Assembly (NCBI RefSeq): GCF_026212465.1
Contig: NC_080055.1
Span: 15,002,858 to 15,066,857 of the forward strand
Source: Amaranthus tricolor
Lineage: Eukaryota; Streptophyta; Magnoliopsida; Caryophyllales; Amaranthaceae
DNA length: 64,000 bases
Reading direction: 5' to 3'
Part shown: piece by piece, positions 39,529-52,001 of the stretch
Numbering within the stretch: the stretch's first letter is position 1
How the letters are laid out: the number at the start of each line of letters is the position of its first letter
Made by a program: the position numbers and the translations under genes
The notes under the pieces: generated by a model
Database searches by the model: none
Told to the model about the DNA's origin: nothing
What the model saw: the letters and a program-made list of their open reading frames with translations, nothing else

Positions 39529-39660
39529 ATAAAACCAACTTTACCTTATTTAGTTAAATAAATATAGCTATTAATTATTTGGATTATTACTCATGGCAAA
39601 TCTTTGTGAGAATGCCACGTGGAATTTTCAGTTCTTTTAGTTAATAATATGATTTGAGAA
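39529..39660 (+). repeat. Continuation of the ~125-bp satellite-like array
   Basis: The sequence ATAAATATAGCTATTAATTA, CATGGCAAATCTTTGTGAGA and ATGCCACGTGGAATTTTC continues the unit interrupted at 35396. Confidence 0.75.
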
Positions 39661-40895
39661 ATCAAATTCAAATTAGTAATGTTCGATTTATTTAAGATTT
39701 ATAGGAAAAAAAGGAGGATAAAGCAAATTTTTATTTTGGGTTGTGAAATAAAAAGGTAATCATAATATATGTCGTTGTCTTATATAAAACTGTATCACCA
39801 TGAGAAGTGCTAATATAATTATCTCATTTATGTAATTAATTACTTTTAAACTTGATTACTTTAATACACTAAATATACATAAACCAAATAAAAATAATCT
39901 CACCATAAGGCCATCTCATTTAAGAATTTTTGATATATATGAGTCCGCTCTTAGGGATGAACCTAATAACTCAGGGACACACATGCAGTACGTGTGTGAA
40001 TGTGAATCTCTTAATTAACTTTCTTGTTTTTTCCTTTTCTTATTGGGTTTAATTATCTATTCTAATTTTCTAGAAGCTAAAAAAAGTTATAATATTTATC
40101 TCACAAATAAATACTTTGTAGATTTCAATTAGGAGGCAACAATAGCAAAACCCAATAAAATTGAATTAAAATAAATTAAATAAATTGTGACACTAAAAAT
40201 AATGTGTTTTGTTGATTAAATAGAACGGAACATATAAATACTCAATAAATGTAATATGATTTGTATTGTTTGAGAGAACTCTGCGCAAGATCTAACAAGC
40301 AGTAATAAGACCATAATATTTCGTATATAGATTATCTAAATTTTATTTGACTTCTCTAATTGTAATAATAAAGGGATGTAAACTTTTAAAAATAACAATA
40401 AAGCGATGTTCTTTTTAGATTGTTTTAATGTAATTGTTTATAATGGTAGTACGAAAGACATGAAGGAATTCAATCATTGTTAAATTTCAGAAACTATTCC
40501 ATAAGTTTGTTTTCTGCCCCCCTAATGTTGGGCAATACTCCTAAAATGATGGATATGCATGATTAATAACAGGAACAAGCTTTACTTGATTATAGAATTG
40601 CAGCAGGTCACGTGAAGTCTTGGTAATAATCATCTTGATGAGCTTGTTTAACATATGGGTTTGGGATCATCATGCAAGTAAGGGCCAAAGCATTCATCCT
40701 TATATGTGGGGTTTCATGTTGATTCTAAGGAGTGATGCACGAGGCAGCCTACTGTTTGGTTTTGAGCAGTTATGTTATGATCAAGATGTGCTTGTTGAGG
40801 CACAACCATAATAACCTAAGGGCTTAGAATTGAGGAAAATTCTTTTCACTAAGAAGGAGATCAGAATGAAACATGTTTGGTTCAAGTTTTGGTAG
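39661..40895. other. AT-rich spacer, no gene
   Basis: I see no gene. The stretch 40560-40900 is less AT-rich and leads into a polypurine run, so it may be degraded retrotransposon sequence, but no domain is readable. Confidence 0.4.
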
Positions 40896-40903
40896 CCCTT
40901 ACA

Positions 40904-41600
40904 GAGGGGGAGTATTGGTTGTTCAGTAGCTCATTAATATACCAGCAGCTAGATCAGATCACTTTGTGTGCATTAAGAATATACTCAGCGAGTGCAGCAA
41001 TTTCAGAATAGGCTGTACATCAGTGTGTGCATTAGTACAGATCAGAATTCAGCAACAACAGTTAACAATCAGGTCTTAAGGCAGCAGCAGCAGATCAATA
41101 GAGCAGCTCTGTACAGCGAAAATATATAATACATTGGTGACACACTCTGAACAGTGGCTGAAGGCTGAAATAAGTCTGTGCAGCAGGTTGTTGTGTGCAC
41201 AGTAACAACAAGTGTGCAGCAAGATCAGTAGAGCTTTCAAAGCAGATCGGTTCAGTAGCATACAGGACTGTGTGTATACTGTAGGTTGGGTGTAAACTGT
41301 AAAGTCAAGCAACAATATCAGAGCATCAGCAGGACATCACACATAGATAATTCAATATGTAGTTGTATTAGTGTTTTGTAATTGAATATGTAAAAAAATA
41401 AGCATGTGAGTTTTAATTAAGTCATATGTCTATAATGTATTTTAAAAGCCATGTGCAAGGCATGTGCTCATCTTGCTTTATGCCTATATAATTTTGATGA
41501 TTAATAATAATACTTCTAAGAAATTAGATTTTTGGAGGAGGAATTTCTCTTTCAAAGGCAAGACCATTTCCTATTCTATCTTCTTGTCTTTGTGAGTAAG
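40904..41600 (+). mobile_element. Possible copia-type LTR remnant
   Basis: A polypurine tract, GAGGGGGAGTA (40904-40914), is directly followed by TTGGTTGTTCAGTAGC, as at the 3' LTR junction of many plant copia elements. A TATA-like motif (CTATATAATTTTGATGATTAA) lies near 41485. I could not find a second LTR, target duplication or coding. The region is unusually rich in AGCAG/GTGTGCA words. Confidence 0.35.
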
Positions 41601-41943
41601 GCAAAGAGAGATTATAATTAAAATACTTTGTTAAACTAAATAATTAAAATGATGAAATAATTTCCATAAAATTGTTTTTTTAACATTTTCCTAAACTTAG
41701 CTAAGCCACCACATAGACATGTCGATTTTCAGGGATGGAAGAATATAGGACTATTACCTTTCTAGTAACCCAATTCCATTAAATGTTTCAACCTATTAAT
41801 GAGAGGAAAGTCTTCACTTTCCTTTTGTTTATCTGGACTCTTTTCCCATAATATTGCTTAAAAACAAATTAATTCCCACTTTGCATTATGTGGGAAAGTA
41901 TTTCTCACAAAACCGTCCACGTGGAAATTTTTTTTTTTTTAGA

Positions 41944-42041
41944 CCAAACCGCCACTTGAGATGGCGGTTTGCCTTAAGCAGTAAACCGCCACGTGAAGTG
42001 GCGATCTGGTCAAGGCAAACCGCCATCTCATGTGGCGGTTT
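41944..42041. repeat. Three palindromes, left subterminal (AAACCGCCA...TGGCGGTTT)
   Basis: Palindromes at 41946-41970, 41983-42008 and 42017-42041, each able to form an 8-10-bp stem around a short loop. A T-run of ~37 follows from 42050. Confidence 0.85.
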
Positions 42042-42047
42042 GGTCTT

Positions 42048-42088
<41 letters not shown>

Positions 42089-42394
42089 TTTCATTTCCCT
42101 TAAATAGTGAACGCAACCTGCATTAAACTAGTTCAATACCATCTATTCAATAATAATCAATTCCGAACCAACTTGATTTGAAAAAATTAATTATGAAAAT
42201 AATGCGAAGATATATTACAATCATGGAAAGTCATACAAGAAGTTCAAATCATATAAGAATATACAAAGTTTGTTACATTACAACCCCCGGCCCCTTTTGT
42301 TTTGCGCACCGGTGGATGAGTAACCAATTGGGCAGTGGAGTCCTCCCACGCAGCTATGCTCCTGTGTGTTGCCTGAAGCGTAAGCACTGATGGC

Positions 42395-43185
42395 TCAACT
42401 GGGCCCGGCATCGCCATGGTCTAAGGAGCTAAACTCTTTCCCTATCCTAAAGTCTCCATTTTCATTCATGGAGTTGTCATCGTTCCAGGTTATCCATGCA
42501 TCAATTAATCTTTGATCAATCTCATCAATTCTAAGCCAATCTTGAGATGGAGCACCATCTCTAATCGTTGCATCTAGAGCTTCTCTTCTTTCATCATCCT
42601 CCTCTGAATCAGAATCAATATGCTCATCCTCCTGATCTAAAGAATCAACCTCGTTCGCATTACGCCTACCCAAGTGACTCGTGGAGAAGGTGTTCATTAC
42701 ACCACCACCAATGCCACGTGAATGAGTTGGAGAGGTAAGCTCATCTAAGTGCTCATTAACGTAATTTGGGTTACTTAACATTTCTGTGAATGTATCATGG
42801 CGTTCACTAGGACATGATTCAGGAAGTTCCATGCTAGTCATGACTTCCCTCGCATTATTCAAATTTGCAACCAATTCAACATAAACCTCCATTGCCGTTC
42901 CAGGGGCTTGTGATGCCGCATAAGCAAGAGCACTTATGCTTTCATCATTCTTAATCGGGACTAACACATTTTTCCCAGTCACCGGGTATTTCATCTCCTT
43001 TTTTAACATAAAAGAGTTGCGATCACAACCAATTACATCACAGATTTTGCTATGAAACACCTCAAAATTAGTATACTGACGATGCATAAACATCACTGTA
43101 TTTAATCCTCCATTATACATAACATCAGATCCAGTATAACTTACTTCCCCACCCCAATACACTATAACGGGATAATGATCCATAT
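42395..43185 (-). pseudogene. MuDR-type transposase N-terminal portion, truncated
   Basis: The protein starts around 43185 (MDHYPVIVYWGGEVSYTGSD). The preceding TTTGCAG may be an intron acceptor rather than coding. The first ~95 residues resemble the PB1-like/ubiquitin-like N-terminal region of plant MuDR transposases (YNGGLNTVMFMHRQYTNFEV, KYPVTGKNVLVPIKNDESIS). A highly acidic linker follows (DQEDEHIDSDSEEDDERREA), and the end FRIGKEFSSLDHGDAGPS stops exactly where the MuDR zinc/DNA-binding domain should begin. About 260 residues are present, against 700-900 in a full transposase, so it is a deletion remnant. The open frame is intact, so expression as a short protein cannot be excluded. Confidence 0.65.
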
Positions 43186-43324
43186 TCTGCAAACACAAAC
43201 ATGTTTTTCATGTGATTTCAATTCAAATATAAAAGCTAAAAATACCATGAATATAAATAAGGGCTAATTGTGATTTCAATAATAAAATTTCATTGTAAAC
43301 TAATTGTGTTAATTATTGTAAGAA

Positions 43325-44534
43325 TTAATCCGATATCCGGGAATACGATTGCATCAAAAATAAGGGCTATCTTTAATTATAGACAAGATGTCGAAGGTAG
43401 TAGTTGGAAAGGTGTGACCAAACCCACCAAAGATTTTTATTTTAATGAATTTAAGGTAAAATTATATATAGTTTATATTATAAGTATTTAATTTGATGAA
43501 ACATTTATGTATTTAGAAACAATATAAATGGGACCCTCACCTCGAACATTTCGTTCGAAGGTCATGGGAGGAAAAAGGCCCAAAACGTTATGCGGATATG
43601 CTTTTCAAATGGCGCAAGACATAAAAAGCAAGCCTGATTTCAAACCACTTTCCATCGATAATGAGACCTGGGTGCGATGGAAGGCTGATTGGGAACGCCT
43701 AGATAATAAAGCCGTTTCGGCTAGGAATTCCTCCAATCGACGTGGAGGAAGAGACAAAGCTGAAGCCACCCATATACGTGGCTCAATCCCGCACGCCAGA
43801 ACAATGCGGGATTTGGTGAGTATTTGATTAATTAAGTAGTATTATATTGGATTTTTTTATTATGTTTTGTTTAATTTTTAATCGTTTTTTTTAATATTTT
43901 AGGAACAATCGAAAGGTCAAAGACCCACAACCTATGAAATATTTACAAGAACACATGGGTTTTTGACAATGAAATAGGGAATTGTTCCCAATGGACTAAT
44001 AGCAAGTCACAAAAAGTTAACGTAATAATCTATTAAACTTGTTTATTTTTTTTAAAGCATCAATTAATATTTTGTTTATCGATAATTGATTTTTTTTGTT
44101 TTATTGAAGGATGAATATCGTTCTTTGATGGAGGAGCATCCAACCCGCGACCCAAGTCAAAATTGGTTGGATGCTGTAAAAAATGTAGAGAGCGGGTCGA
44201 AGAAAAAAACAAAAAAAGCAAAGAGGTATTTGGGGTTGGGTCCGCCTCTCAAATTATTTATCCTCCTGAGCCAACGGATATTCCGTCTTCTCAGCCTGCA
44301 CAACCTGATTATGATGCCATTATTCAACAAAGGTTTGTGGAATTGGAAGCACGGCAAACGGAGTTCAATAATCAATTATGGGAAGCGGTCCGAATGGGAA
44401 ATGCTCAGACTGCCTATGAGACTCATCAAAGGCTGACTGAACAAATTCAAAGAGAACGAGAACTCTTTTTGAAATTCATTCAATCGCATTTCAATTTGTA
44501 TCAACCACCTCCTCCACCTCCTCCAAATGAATAA
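43325..44534 (+). pseudogene. Ptta/En/Spm-type protein (Transposase_24) of a nested CACTA element
   Basis: Exons by splice signals: about 43325-43455, 43517-43815, 43903-44021, 44110-44534. The reading includes WKGVTKPTKDFYFNEFK, then KQYKWDPHLEHFVRRSWEEK. After a one-base shift near 43614 it gives DFKPLSIDNETWVRWKADWE and NSSNRRGGRDKAEATHIRGS, which match the plant Transposase_24 pattern (a W...SAKNKANR...GG-like core). Next come RPTTYEIFTRTHGF, a stop, DEYRSLMEEHP, a second frameshift in the A-rich run near 44210, and a Gln/Glu-rich coiled-coil C-terminus ending in poly-Pro. These proteins accompany CACTA elements; this copy is broken. Whether the 5' part lies further left is unclear. Confidence 0.7.
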
Positions 44535-44659
44535 TTATATATGTACTTTTTGTGACTTCGTAAATTAACTTTAGTTTTATATATAATATTTCAGCTCTTT
44601 GTTTTTTTTTTACTTGTTTTTTTTTGTATATATTTTTATGTTAATATTAGACCTAATAT

Positions 44660-45129
<470 letters not shown>

Positions 45130-45164
45130 TGCAAATATATAAAAATATATCTATATAAATATAT

Positions 45165-45546
45165 GTGCAGGCGACATCAGCGACAAGCTAGCGATGAAGA
45201 ATAGTGTCCAAAGACGGGCAACGAAACAACTATCAACATTTGGTCACCAGTATGGCGACGGGTTTTTGGTCGCTTCTTGGTCGCAAAAAGTGGCGAGAAA
45301 ATTGGCGAGAAGACCATTCGTCGCCGTGTTAGTCAGTGCTTGGCGATGGACTTTTCGTTGCTAGTTTGTCGCCCATTTTCATGAGAAAAAGGCGAGGACA
45401 TGGCGACCAAAACCAGCTTAGCGACGAACGAAAAGGCGACCACCTCTCTTTCGGTCGCCAGCCCATCGCCAAACTAAGTTTTTGACCATTTAGCTATCAA
45501 ATGGCGACGAAAAGCGTTGTCTCCATTTTGAACCTTATTTGTAGTG
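45165..45546 (-). mobile_element. Terminal region of a CACTA element
   Basis: The complement of the right end begins CACTACAAATAAGGTTCAAA, the CACTA terminus. The preceding 370 bp is dense in short subterminal motifs (GGCGACGAA, TTGGTCGC, GTCGCC in both directions), as in CACTA elements. The Transposase_24 fragment (43325-44534) presumably belongs to it. No matching CACTA start was found to the left, so the element is truncated there. Confidence 0.75.
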
Positions 45547-45995
45547 ATATATACTAAAACCATTAAACTAACCCAACAAAGTAATAAGCTTTCATTGAAG
45601 CATTTCATCAAACACTTTATATTCATACAAACAAAATCCTAAAATTCAATTACAAATGTGTAAAATGTAAGCTTAGATCATGAAAACAAGAGAATGTAAC
45701 AAACAATCAACGCATTTATAACTTCTATTGAAAAAAATAATGAACAAAAAAACATTTTGCATATTGAAAAAAAATTAGGGTTTTACTCATACCTTAAATG
45801 AGGATGAAAATGAACTATACACAAGGAGAAGATGGGAATGTAGTTGATTAGTTTAGTTGAATGAGAGGAATTCTAAATTTGAAGTAAATGTGTGTGAAGA
45901 ATTTTTTTAAGCTAAAACCGGCAGCAGGCAGCAAGATGCAAAGAGGAATATGAAATGCAGTGAACAACTCGAAGCTGCTGTTTTGTACTGCTACA
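45547..45995. other. Right interior arm of the third MULE
   Basis: Noncoding. It is AT-rich and includes a probable leader segment for the minus-strand transposase gene (45780-45960). Confidence 0.4.
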
Positions 45996-46121
45996 AAACC
46001 GCCACTTCAAGTGGCGGTTTACCCAATATTTAAAAAAAAAATTAAAAATTCACAAACCGCCATTTCATCTAGCAGTTTACTTCAGATCTCTAAACAAAAC
46101 CGCCATTTCATGTAGCGGTTA
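45996..46121. repeat. Three palindromes, right subterminal
   Basis: Copies at 45996-46020 (AAACCGCCACTTCAAGTGGC...), 46054-46079 and 46097-46121. The first is a near-perfect palindrome; the other two have one to three mismatches in the stem. Confidence 0.85.
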
Positions 46122-46257
46122 TATTAAAAAAATAAAAAAAAGATATTCTCACACATATCCTACGTGGATGGTAATGTGGGAAATAGTTTCCCGTTTCAAG
46201 CAAAGTGGGAATTAATTTATTAATTTGCAATATTCTGGGAAATGACTTGTTTATATG

Positions 46258-46707
46258 ATTCCCCTTTATATTTTCTCTCTCCTCATTCTAAACTCTATGT
46301 TTGCATGTTACCCTAATTTCATTTTTTCATTTCTATCTCTTTCATGGCGGAGTTTTGAAAAGCAATTGGTATAATTTCAAAGTCTTCGAGACTAACATAA
46401 TTGTTTGATTTTCTTCATTTTTTGTTCAGTTTGGTTGAAAATTCTGTATTTTCTCATATCAAATTCAATATTTCGATTGTAATTGTTGTTTACTACACTT
46501 TCTCTTGTCAATTTTGTGAATGAATCGATGAGAATAGATGTGATTTGATTTGGTATTTCGATTTTACTAAAGAAAAGTTTTTTTCAATTTCTTATCCGCC
46601 ATTATCGTATCTCATCTCTCCTCACTCCTCACTCCTCAATTCTCATTCCCATGGCATCTTTAATAACATTTTCAAGCTTTTATTATGCTTAATGTTTATT
46701 ATGGTTG
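46258..46707. other. Spacer between the third MULE and the Tat element
   Basis: I see nothing coding. The sequence is pyrimidine-rich (CTCTCTCCTC..., CTCACTCCTCACTCC) and looks like a decayed leader. Confidence 0.4.
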
Positions 46708-46712
46708 CTCCC

Positions 46713-47373
46713 TGTTTCGGTGATGAAACGAGGAAGCGGAAAACACTTGAAAGACTGTAAGTGGAAGCGTTATCAGAAGCGGCAATTCGTGGAAGGAAGC
46801 GACTTGAATTCCTGTGAAACAACACGTTAGCCTTATCCGGGGGGTGATCTCCCGGAAAACCCCTCCGACGCTCAAGTTAGAACGTGGATATGAAAATATG
46901 TAATAAGTGATTATAAACTGAATACAAGATGTTGCGGTTGATGTTACAGAATTTTAGTAGGCTAATGGAATTGAAAAGGAAGCAGAGAACAAGTAAGGCT
47001 CTTGTAACTGATTTTTCAGATGATCCCCTCCTCTCTGATGGCTGTCCCTATTTATAATGTTCAAGGAGGAAGTTACATCAGAGAGGGGAAGATGAATGTC
47101 GTGGGAGGTATGAGCAGTTGTTTCCCATGAAAGAAGGATGACCATGCATTTAAGGGGAAGTGGGAAGTTACTTTTCTGGAAGGGAGTTAGGGTAATGAGA
47201 GGTGACTAGCCCATGGGCCATTCAAGGAAGATGGGGAATTCAGAAAAAACGAAAGGCCCGTTTGACTGAAAGTCAAAGTCAACGCGAAAGGTCAAAGGGC
47301 TATAAGGTAATATGACGTAAATGATTTTAAACAAATAAATAAATAAATAAATTAGATAAATGATACCATGACA
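46713..47373 (-). repeat. 3' LTR of the Tat element
   Basis: 661 bp; on the minus strand it begins TGTCATGGTATC and ends CACCGAAACA. The sequence just outside on the element side (GTGGGGCTAAC) is a short polypurine-like tract for plus-strand priming. Confidence 0.95.
47046..47060 (-). promoter_or_regulatory. TATA box in the 3' LTR
   Basis: The minus strand reads CATTATAAATAGGGACAG, a good plant TATA element inside the LTR. The same sequence occurs in the 5' LTR near 58841-58855, where it would drive the element's transcript. Confidence 0.6.
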
Positions 47374-49004
47374 GTTAGCCCCACGCACGAAGAATGATGT
47401 GAGAAAGGCAACTTTAATGAATCGAAATATCTTTCTTTGTGTGGAAATAGTAATCGTTAGTTAGCAGATTCTCTGGAGGATCCTGAAAATTGGAATTGTA
47501 AGCTTCAAATCGACTATCCATATGCCGAGTTCTGAGTTATAACGGAGAAGTTATAGCCTTTTTGAAATAACCGCAGGATATGCTTCAAGAAAAATAAATA
47601 ACATCAACAAAGCCGCGGCTTCAAGCATGCCGCGGAATATCTTTGTCCATCCTTATTATTCAGCAGCAGGAGAATAGATGCAGGAGTCAGATCCTGATAC
47701 ATGCTCTACTGATGCCGCGGAAGCCTCAATATTTAGAATATTTTGGAACAAGGCAGCCCCAAAGGAGGGTCCGACTTATCGACCGCACGGATTTACAAGG
47801 ACCTGGATATCTTTGAACGAGATCACCATCAAGGCGGGTCCGACTTATAGACCCCACGGACAGGATGCTGGTCTGACCTGATCTACCTTCCTTTTCGTCA
47901 TCGTGCTTCGAGCCGAAGAGTTAAGGTAAAATATGATACCGCGGCATAAATGAGTTGATTCGCCAGTTAAATGAGCCACATGTATGGAAGACGCGGCTTG
48001 AATATATACTTTGATCTTTATTCTTCATTGAGGTACTGAAGGGAGTCCGACTTATAGATGTTGCGGGGAATTAAAAAGACTTGGAATCGCTTAGAATCGC
48101 TTTCTTTGTTCTAATATGTCCCCCTTTTTTCCTTCTAGGACGCGGAAAGATTTTGTAATTCCATGCCTCGGATGATACTGAAAAAACGAAAGCATCTCTC
48201 CCATACTTAGAATTTTTTCACCCTAACTGGGGCCACTTGGGGGTCCGACTTATCGACCATGCGGACATCCCAATACTTAAAATAATTTGTATTCGTTATG
48301 GGGTGTAATTCAGGGTCCGACTTGTCGACCCTACGGCTTTAAAAGAATTTTTATAACTTAGAAAATCTGTTGTCATTTTACCCCATCTTGGTAGTCCGAC
48401 TTACCAAGTACCCGGTCATAATCAAGGTCTGATACTCAGAAAATATTTTCAATATTTCCCCTCATGGGGGTCCGACTAATCGACTTCACGGACATTATAT
48501 GAAAATACTTAGACAAATCTCTGACGTTTGTCCCCTTATTGGGGGTCCGACTTATCGACTCCCCGGTTTAAATTTTGGATACCACCTTTCGTTCAAAGGA
48601 GGTCTAGATTCGATGTTTTCAGCATTTATTGCTGCAATAAATAGGATTGTTGGAACAGTTCTTTCTTCACCTAACTCATTCACTCCCTTAATTCTTCATA
48701 TAGCTAGAAAGAGAAAGTAGAGAGAGACGCTCTGAGAATCTTCAATCCTTCTTCAAACTTCTGACAATCCTCTCGAAGATCTTCAAGGATTCTAACAGAA
48801 CTTCATCAAATTTCTGACAAATCTTCAAAATATTTTCAAGGTATTCAAATCTTTCTTCAAATTTCTTGAATTTCTTCACATTAATCTTCAAATTGTTCTT
48901 CAGATTGTTCTTCGCATTCTTGAATATTTAGTTTTGAATTAATTTTATGAAATTAGCCCCTATCCTTCACAAGTTTCGCCTACTATTTTTTGATTATTAT
49001 TAAT
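47374..49004. other. Tat spacer with leader of the antisense gene and CCGACTTATCGA repeats
   Basis: No protein coding is seen. Eight copies of a ~25-nt core (GGGTCCGACTTATCGACC...CGG) occur near 47768, 47836, 48041, 48240, 48313, 48390, 48466 and 48541, most about 70-80 bp apart. The last 300 bp (48720-49000) is rich in CTTCAAAT/TTCTTCAAA words and looks like a 5' UTR of the gene at 49005. Confidence 0.75.
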
Positions 49005-52001
49005 ATGGATGTCGCGGCTACTCATGAGATAATAGCTAACTTCGACATTAACTCGGATATCCCGACGGAAATTCCTTTGGTAGCATGTAGATGCTTTAAT
49101 AAAAAGGGGTTATTAATGAATGATTCGGACGAAAGTAGTTCAGTGAGAATCACCCCCCATTATGAACCAATAAAAGCCGGGGATGAGTCGTCTGTATCCC
49201 CTGTATATCCTCCGGAGATAATGAAAACTGCTCCTTGGGAAGTGAGCGTTGCTTTCTTTCCCAATTACTTGCCGCGAATAAATCCTGACCTGGAAGGGTT
49301 ATTGTATGTAGATATGGAAAACTTTGAAGAATCAGCCGAGTCTTCTGGAAGGGAGAGCGCAGCGCCGGTTCCTCCTCCATTCTACATTCCCAACGGCGGT
49401 CCCCTTAACTATTTCATAGATTTACAAACCAAGAGAGACCTAGACAAGCGTCGGGAAGCCATCTCTCAAAAATGGGGTTTGAAAGACGACATAAATATTA
49501 TTACCCCGGGAAATTATGATACAGTTAGGTTTCCTCCCCCACACTGTATAGCCGTATATTTTCCCTCTTTTGAATTAGGACTTAGGTTTCCTCTTCACCC
49601 GTTTTTTAGGGAGGTGTTAGAGTTTTTGAATGTTTCAGTGCCTGAGTTATACACGAACGCCTGGGGTTGTATGGTGGCGTTGTTGATCTTATGTAAAGTT
49701 TTGGCCGTGCCACCAACACTAACCGCATTTAGATATATATTTAGAGCCCGCCTATGTAACTCTCAATCATACGGCTGTGGCTGGATAACTTTCAGCCACC
49801 GTCGTGGACTGAAGATAGTCCACGACCTCCCCGATAACCAAAAGGGGTATAGGACGAAGTTTGCCTACCTATACAATACGGGAGGATGGAATATTAAGAC
49901 CTCCTTTGACATCAAACTCAACCTTTCGGGTTTTAATAATGGGATCCCGCAGTGTTCTCTTAGTGACACGGTGATAATTGAGTATGCAAAGATGGACGTT
50001 CAATTGGGAAGGAAACCCATGAACGTCCAACTGAACTGGATACCAGGTCGTCCTGAGTTGGAGAATGAAAACCTCTTCTCAGCATTCGGCATTAGCTTGG
50101 CTATCGATCGGAGTAAGAATCGTCGGATTTCTTCCTTCTCTTTTCTATGGTATGTTTGCTTGTTTCTAACTCGTGATTTTGCAGGGATAGCCAAGGAAAA
50201 CCTTTGAGCAAAAAATCCAGAACTCATGAAGAAATTCAGTGTCATGAGATTTGCTCAAGGGGCCATCCAACGGCCTGCGGAGAAACCTCTACCTCTTCCG
50301 CCAAAGGTATAACTTTATACATTCTTCCCGAACTATAGGAGATCTCTTTGATTTCCTCTAACTTTTTCTCTTGTAGGACTCGGCAACGGCGGAGAAGGGG
50401 CTGGACGAGGTCCCCTGCGAAGAGGAGGCTCTCCGGCTCCTTGAGGAGAGGAGACAGGTCCACATTCCCGATGACTCTCAGAGGGTAATCCCTTCTAAGA
50501 AGAGGGAATCGAAGAAAAGGGAGAGGAAGAGAAAGAGAGTCTCTTCCTCCCATGAGAAGAGTGCCTCAAAGAAGGCCTCTGCGGGAACAACAATAATGTC
50601 GGTCATACCTCTGCAAATGAGGTCGGTGGAGGAGGAGGTGGCTTCACCTCAAGCTGAGGCGTCCCCCGTCCTGAGCCGGGGCAAAGAGAAGGTGGGGAAA
50701 TCGGCCGCGGCTCCTAAGGCGAAGGTGGAAGAGGTATACCGTCGTCGGGAGGTTCTTCCTTTCCGGCACGACACCCCTTTCACCGATTTAGGTCATAAGG
50801 GTATGATTACCCGATTTATTAGGGCGACTTCTCACTTGATCAGCCAGGTGGATGTTGATCTCTTGGAGTCCCTGTCCCCCACCGATAGGGTGCGTCAACT
50901 CCAAGTTTCCGCGGCTGAGGTAACGTCCTTCCGCTTTTATCTTCTTAAGTTAACTATGCCCGGATTTTAACTTATTCTTTTTTGCAGGCTTTTCTGAGGT
51001 TGTCTTTTGAGCTCAACCTCAGTCGCCAAAGTGCTGCGGACAAGGAGACGCTGGCTGCCCTATCCTCCCGCTGCGATGAGCAGGATGAGGAGCTTCAAAA
51101 GCTCCGAGACGAACTGCCGGGCTTAAAGGAAAAGCTGGCTAAATGCTCTGAGCTGAAACAGCGTTTAGTCAGAACTGAACAATGGCGGGAGAGGGCGAGA
51201 AAGCAACTGGAGGAGACCGTTGAGAGTCTGGATGCGGCTTCCAATAAATCGGCGACCCTCGGCCATGAAGTCGGTCACCTAATAGACGTTCATGCTAAAC
51301 TGGTTCATCAGAACCAATGTCTTTTGGAACAGGTGTCGGCTGATTCGGCCAAATTCAAGACTTTACTATCCGCGGCTAGGGTTTATAAAATCAGTTTGGA
51401 GAGACGAGCCCGGATAGCTAGGGATTGGCTTACTTCGGACGAGCCGGAAGCGCCGAGTTTCTTGGGGGATCTGACAGCAGAGATGGTGGGCACGGGGTCC
51501 ACGATTACTGAAGAGAGGTACCGTCTGGCTGCCACGAAGTTAGGCGTTGACTTCAATTCCCTCAAACAAAAGGCAAATCACAAGGGGGACGAAGCTTTGG
51601 CCAACCTAGCTACAATTTTGGAACGGGAGTCGGCGGTACTGGTGGACCCCAACTGGGACGTGGAAGAGGCGAGGGCTTGGTCGGAGAGAGTTGATGTCGC
51701 GGCTGAGAAGGAGGCTCTATGCCTTGATCTGGATAAGTTAACTCTCTCCCCTCCTTCAGCCTCGGGCACCCCCGAGAACTTGGTGCTTTCCCAACTGGAG
51801 AGTTTATGCTTATACTTGTCAAATCTCCTTATCGATGAAGGAAGAAACCTCCAGGGCTTGTCCAAGGAGCTATCCGAGATTGAAGTGGAGCCGTTCAACA
51901 TTGAAGATTTTGTGAGCTTCACTCCAAGTCTTGAAGAGGGGGCGGCTGAATCTCCTCCGTTGCCGGCTCAGGACATCGAGGGGGATGTTGATGCCTTTTA
52001 G
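49005..52001 (+). pseudogene. Antisense accessory gene of the Tat element (Transposase_28/PF04195-like), 4 exons, one stop
   Basis: It is encoded opposite to gag-pol. Exons 49005-50112, 50185-50306, 50377-50919 and 50988-52001 have GT/AG borders and total 2787 nt in one phase (929 codons including the stop). One in-frame TGA at 50205-50207 breaks it shortly after the first junction. The N-terminal domain has PPPHCIAVYFPSFELGLRFP, HPFFREVLEFLNVSVPELY and NAWGCMVALLILCKVLAV, the putative gypsy-type plant domain (PF04195-like). The middle is Lys/Arg-rich (KKRESKKRERKRKRVSSS, nuclear-localisation-like). Exon 4 is a long coiled coil (SSRCDEQDEELQKLRDEL onward), ending acidic. I start at the first true ATG, 49005. 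The function of these antisense proteins is unknown. Confidence 0.75.
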
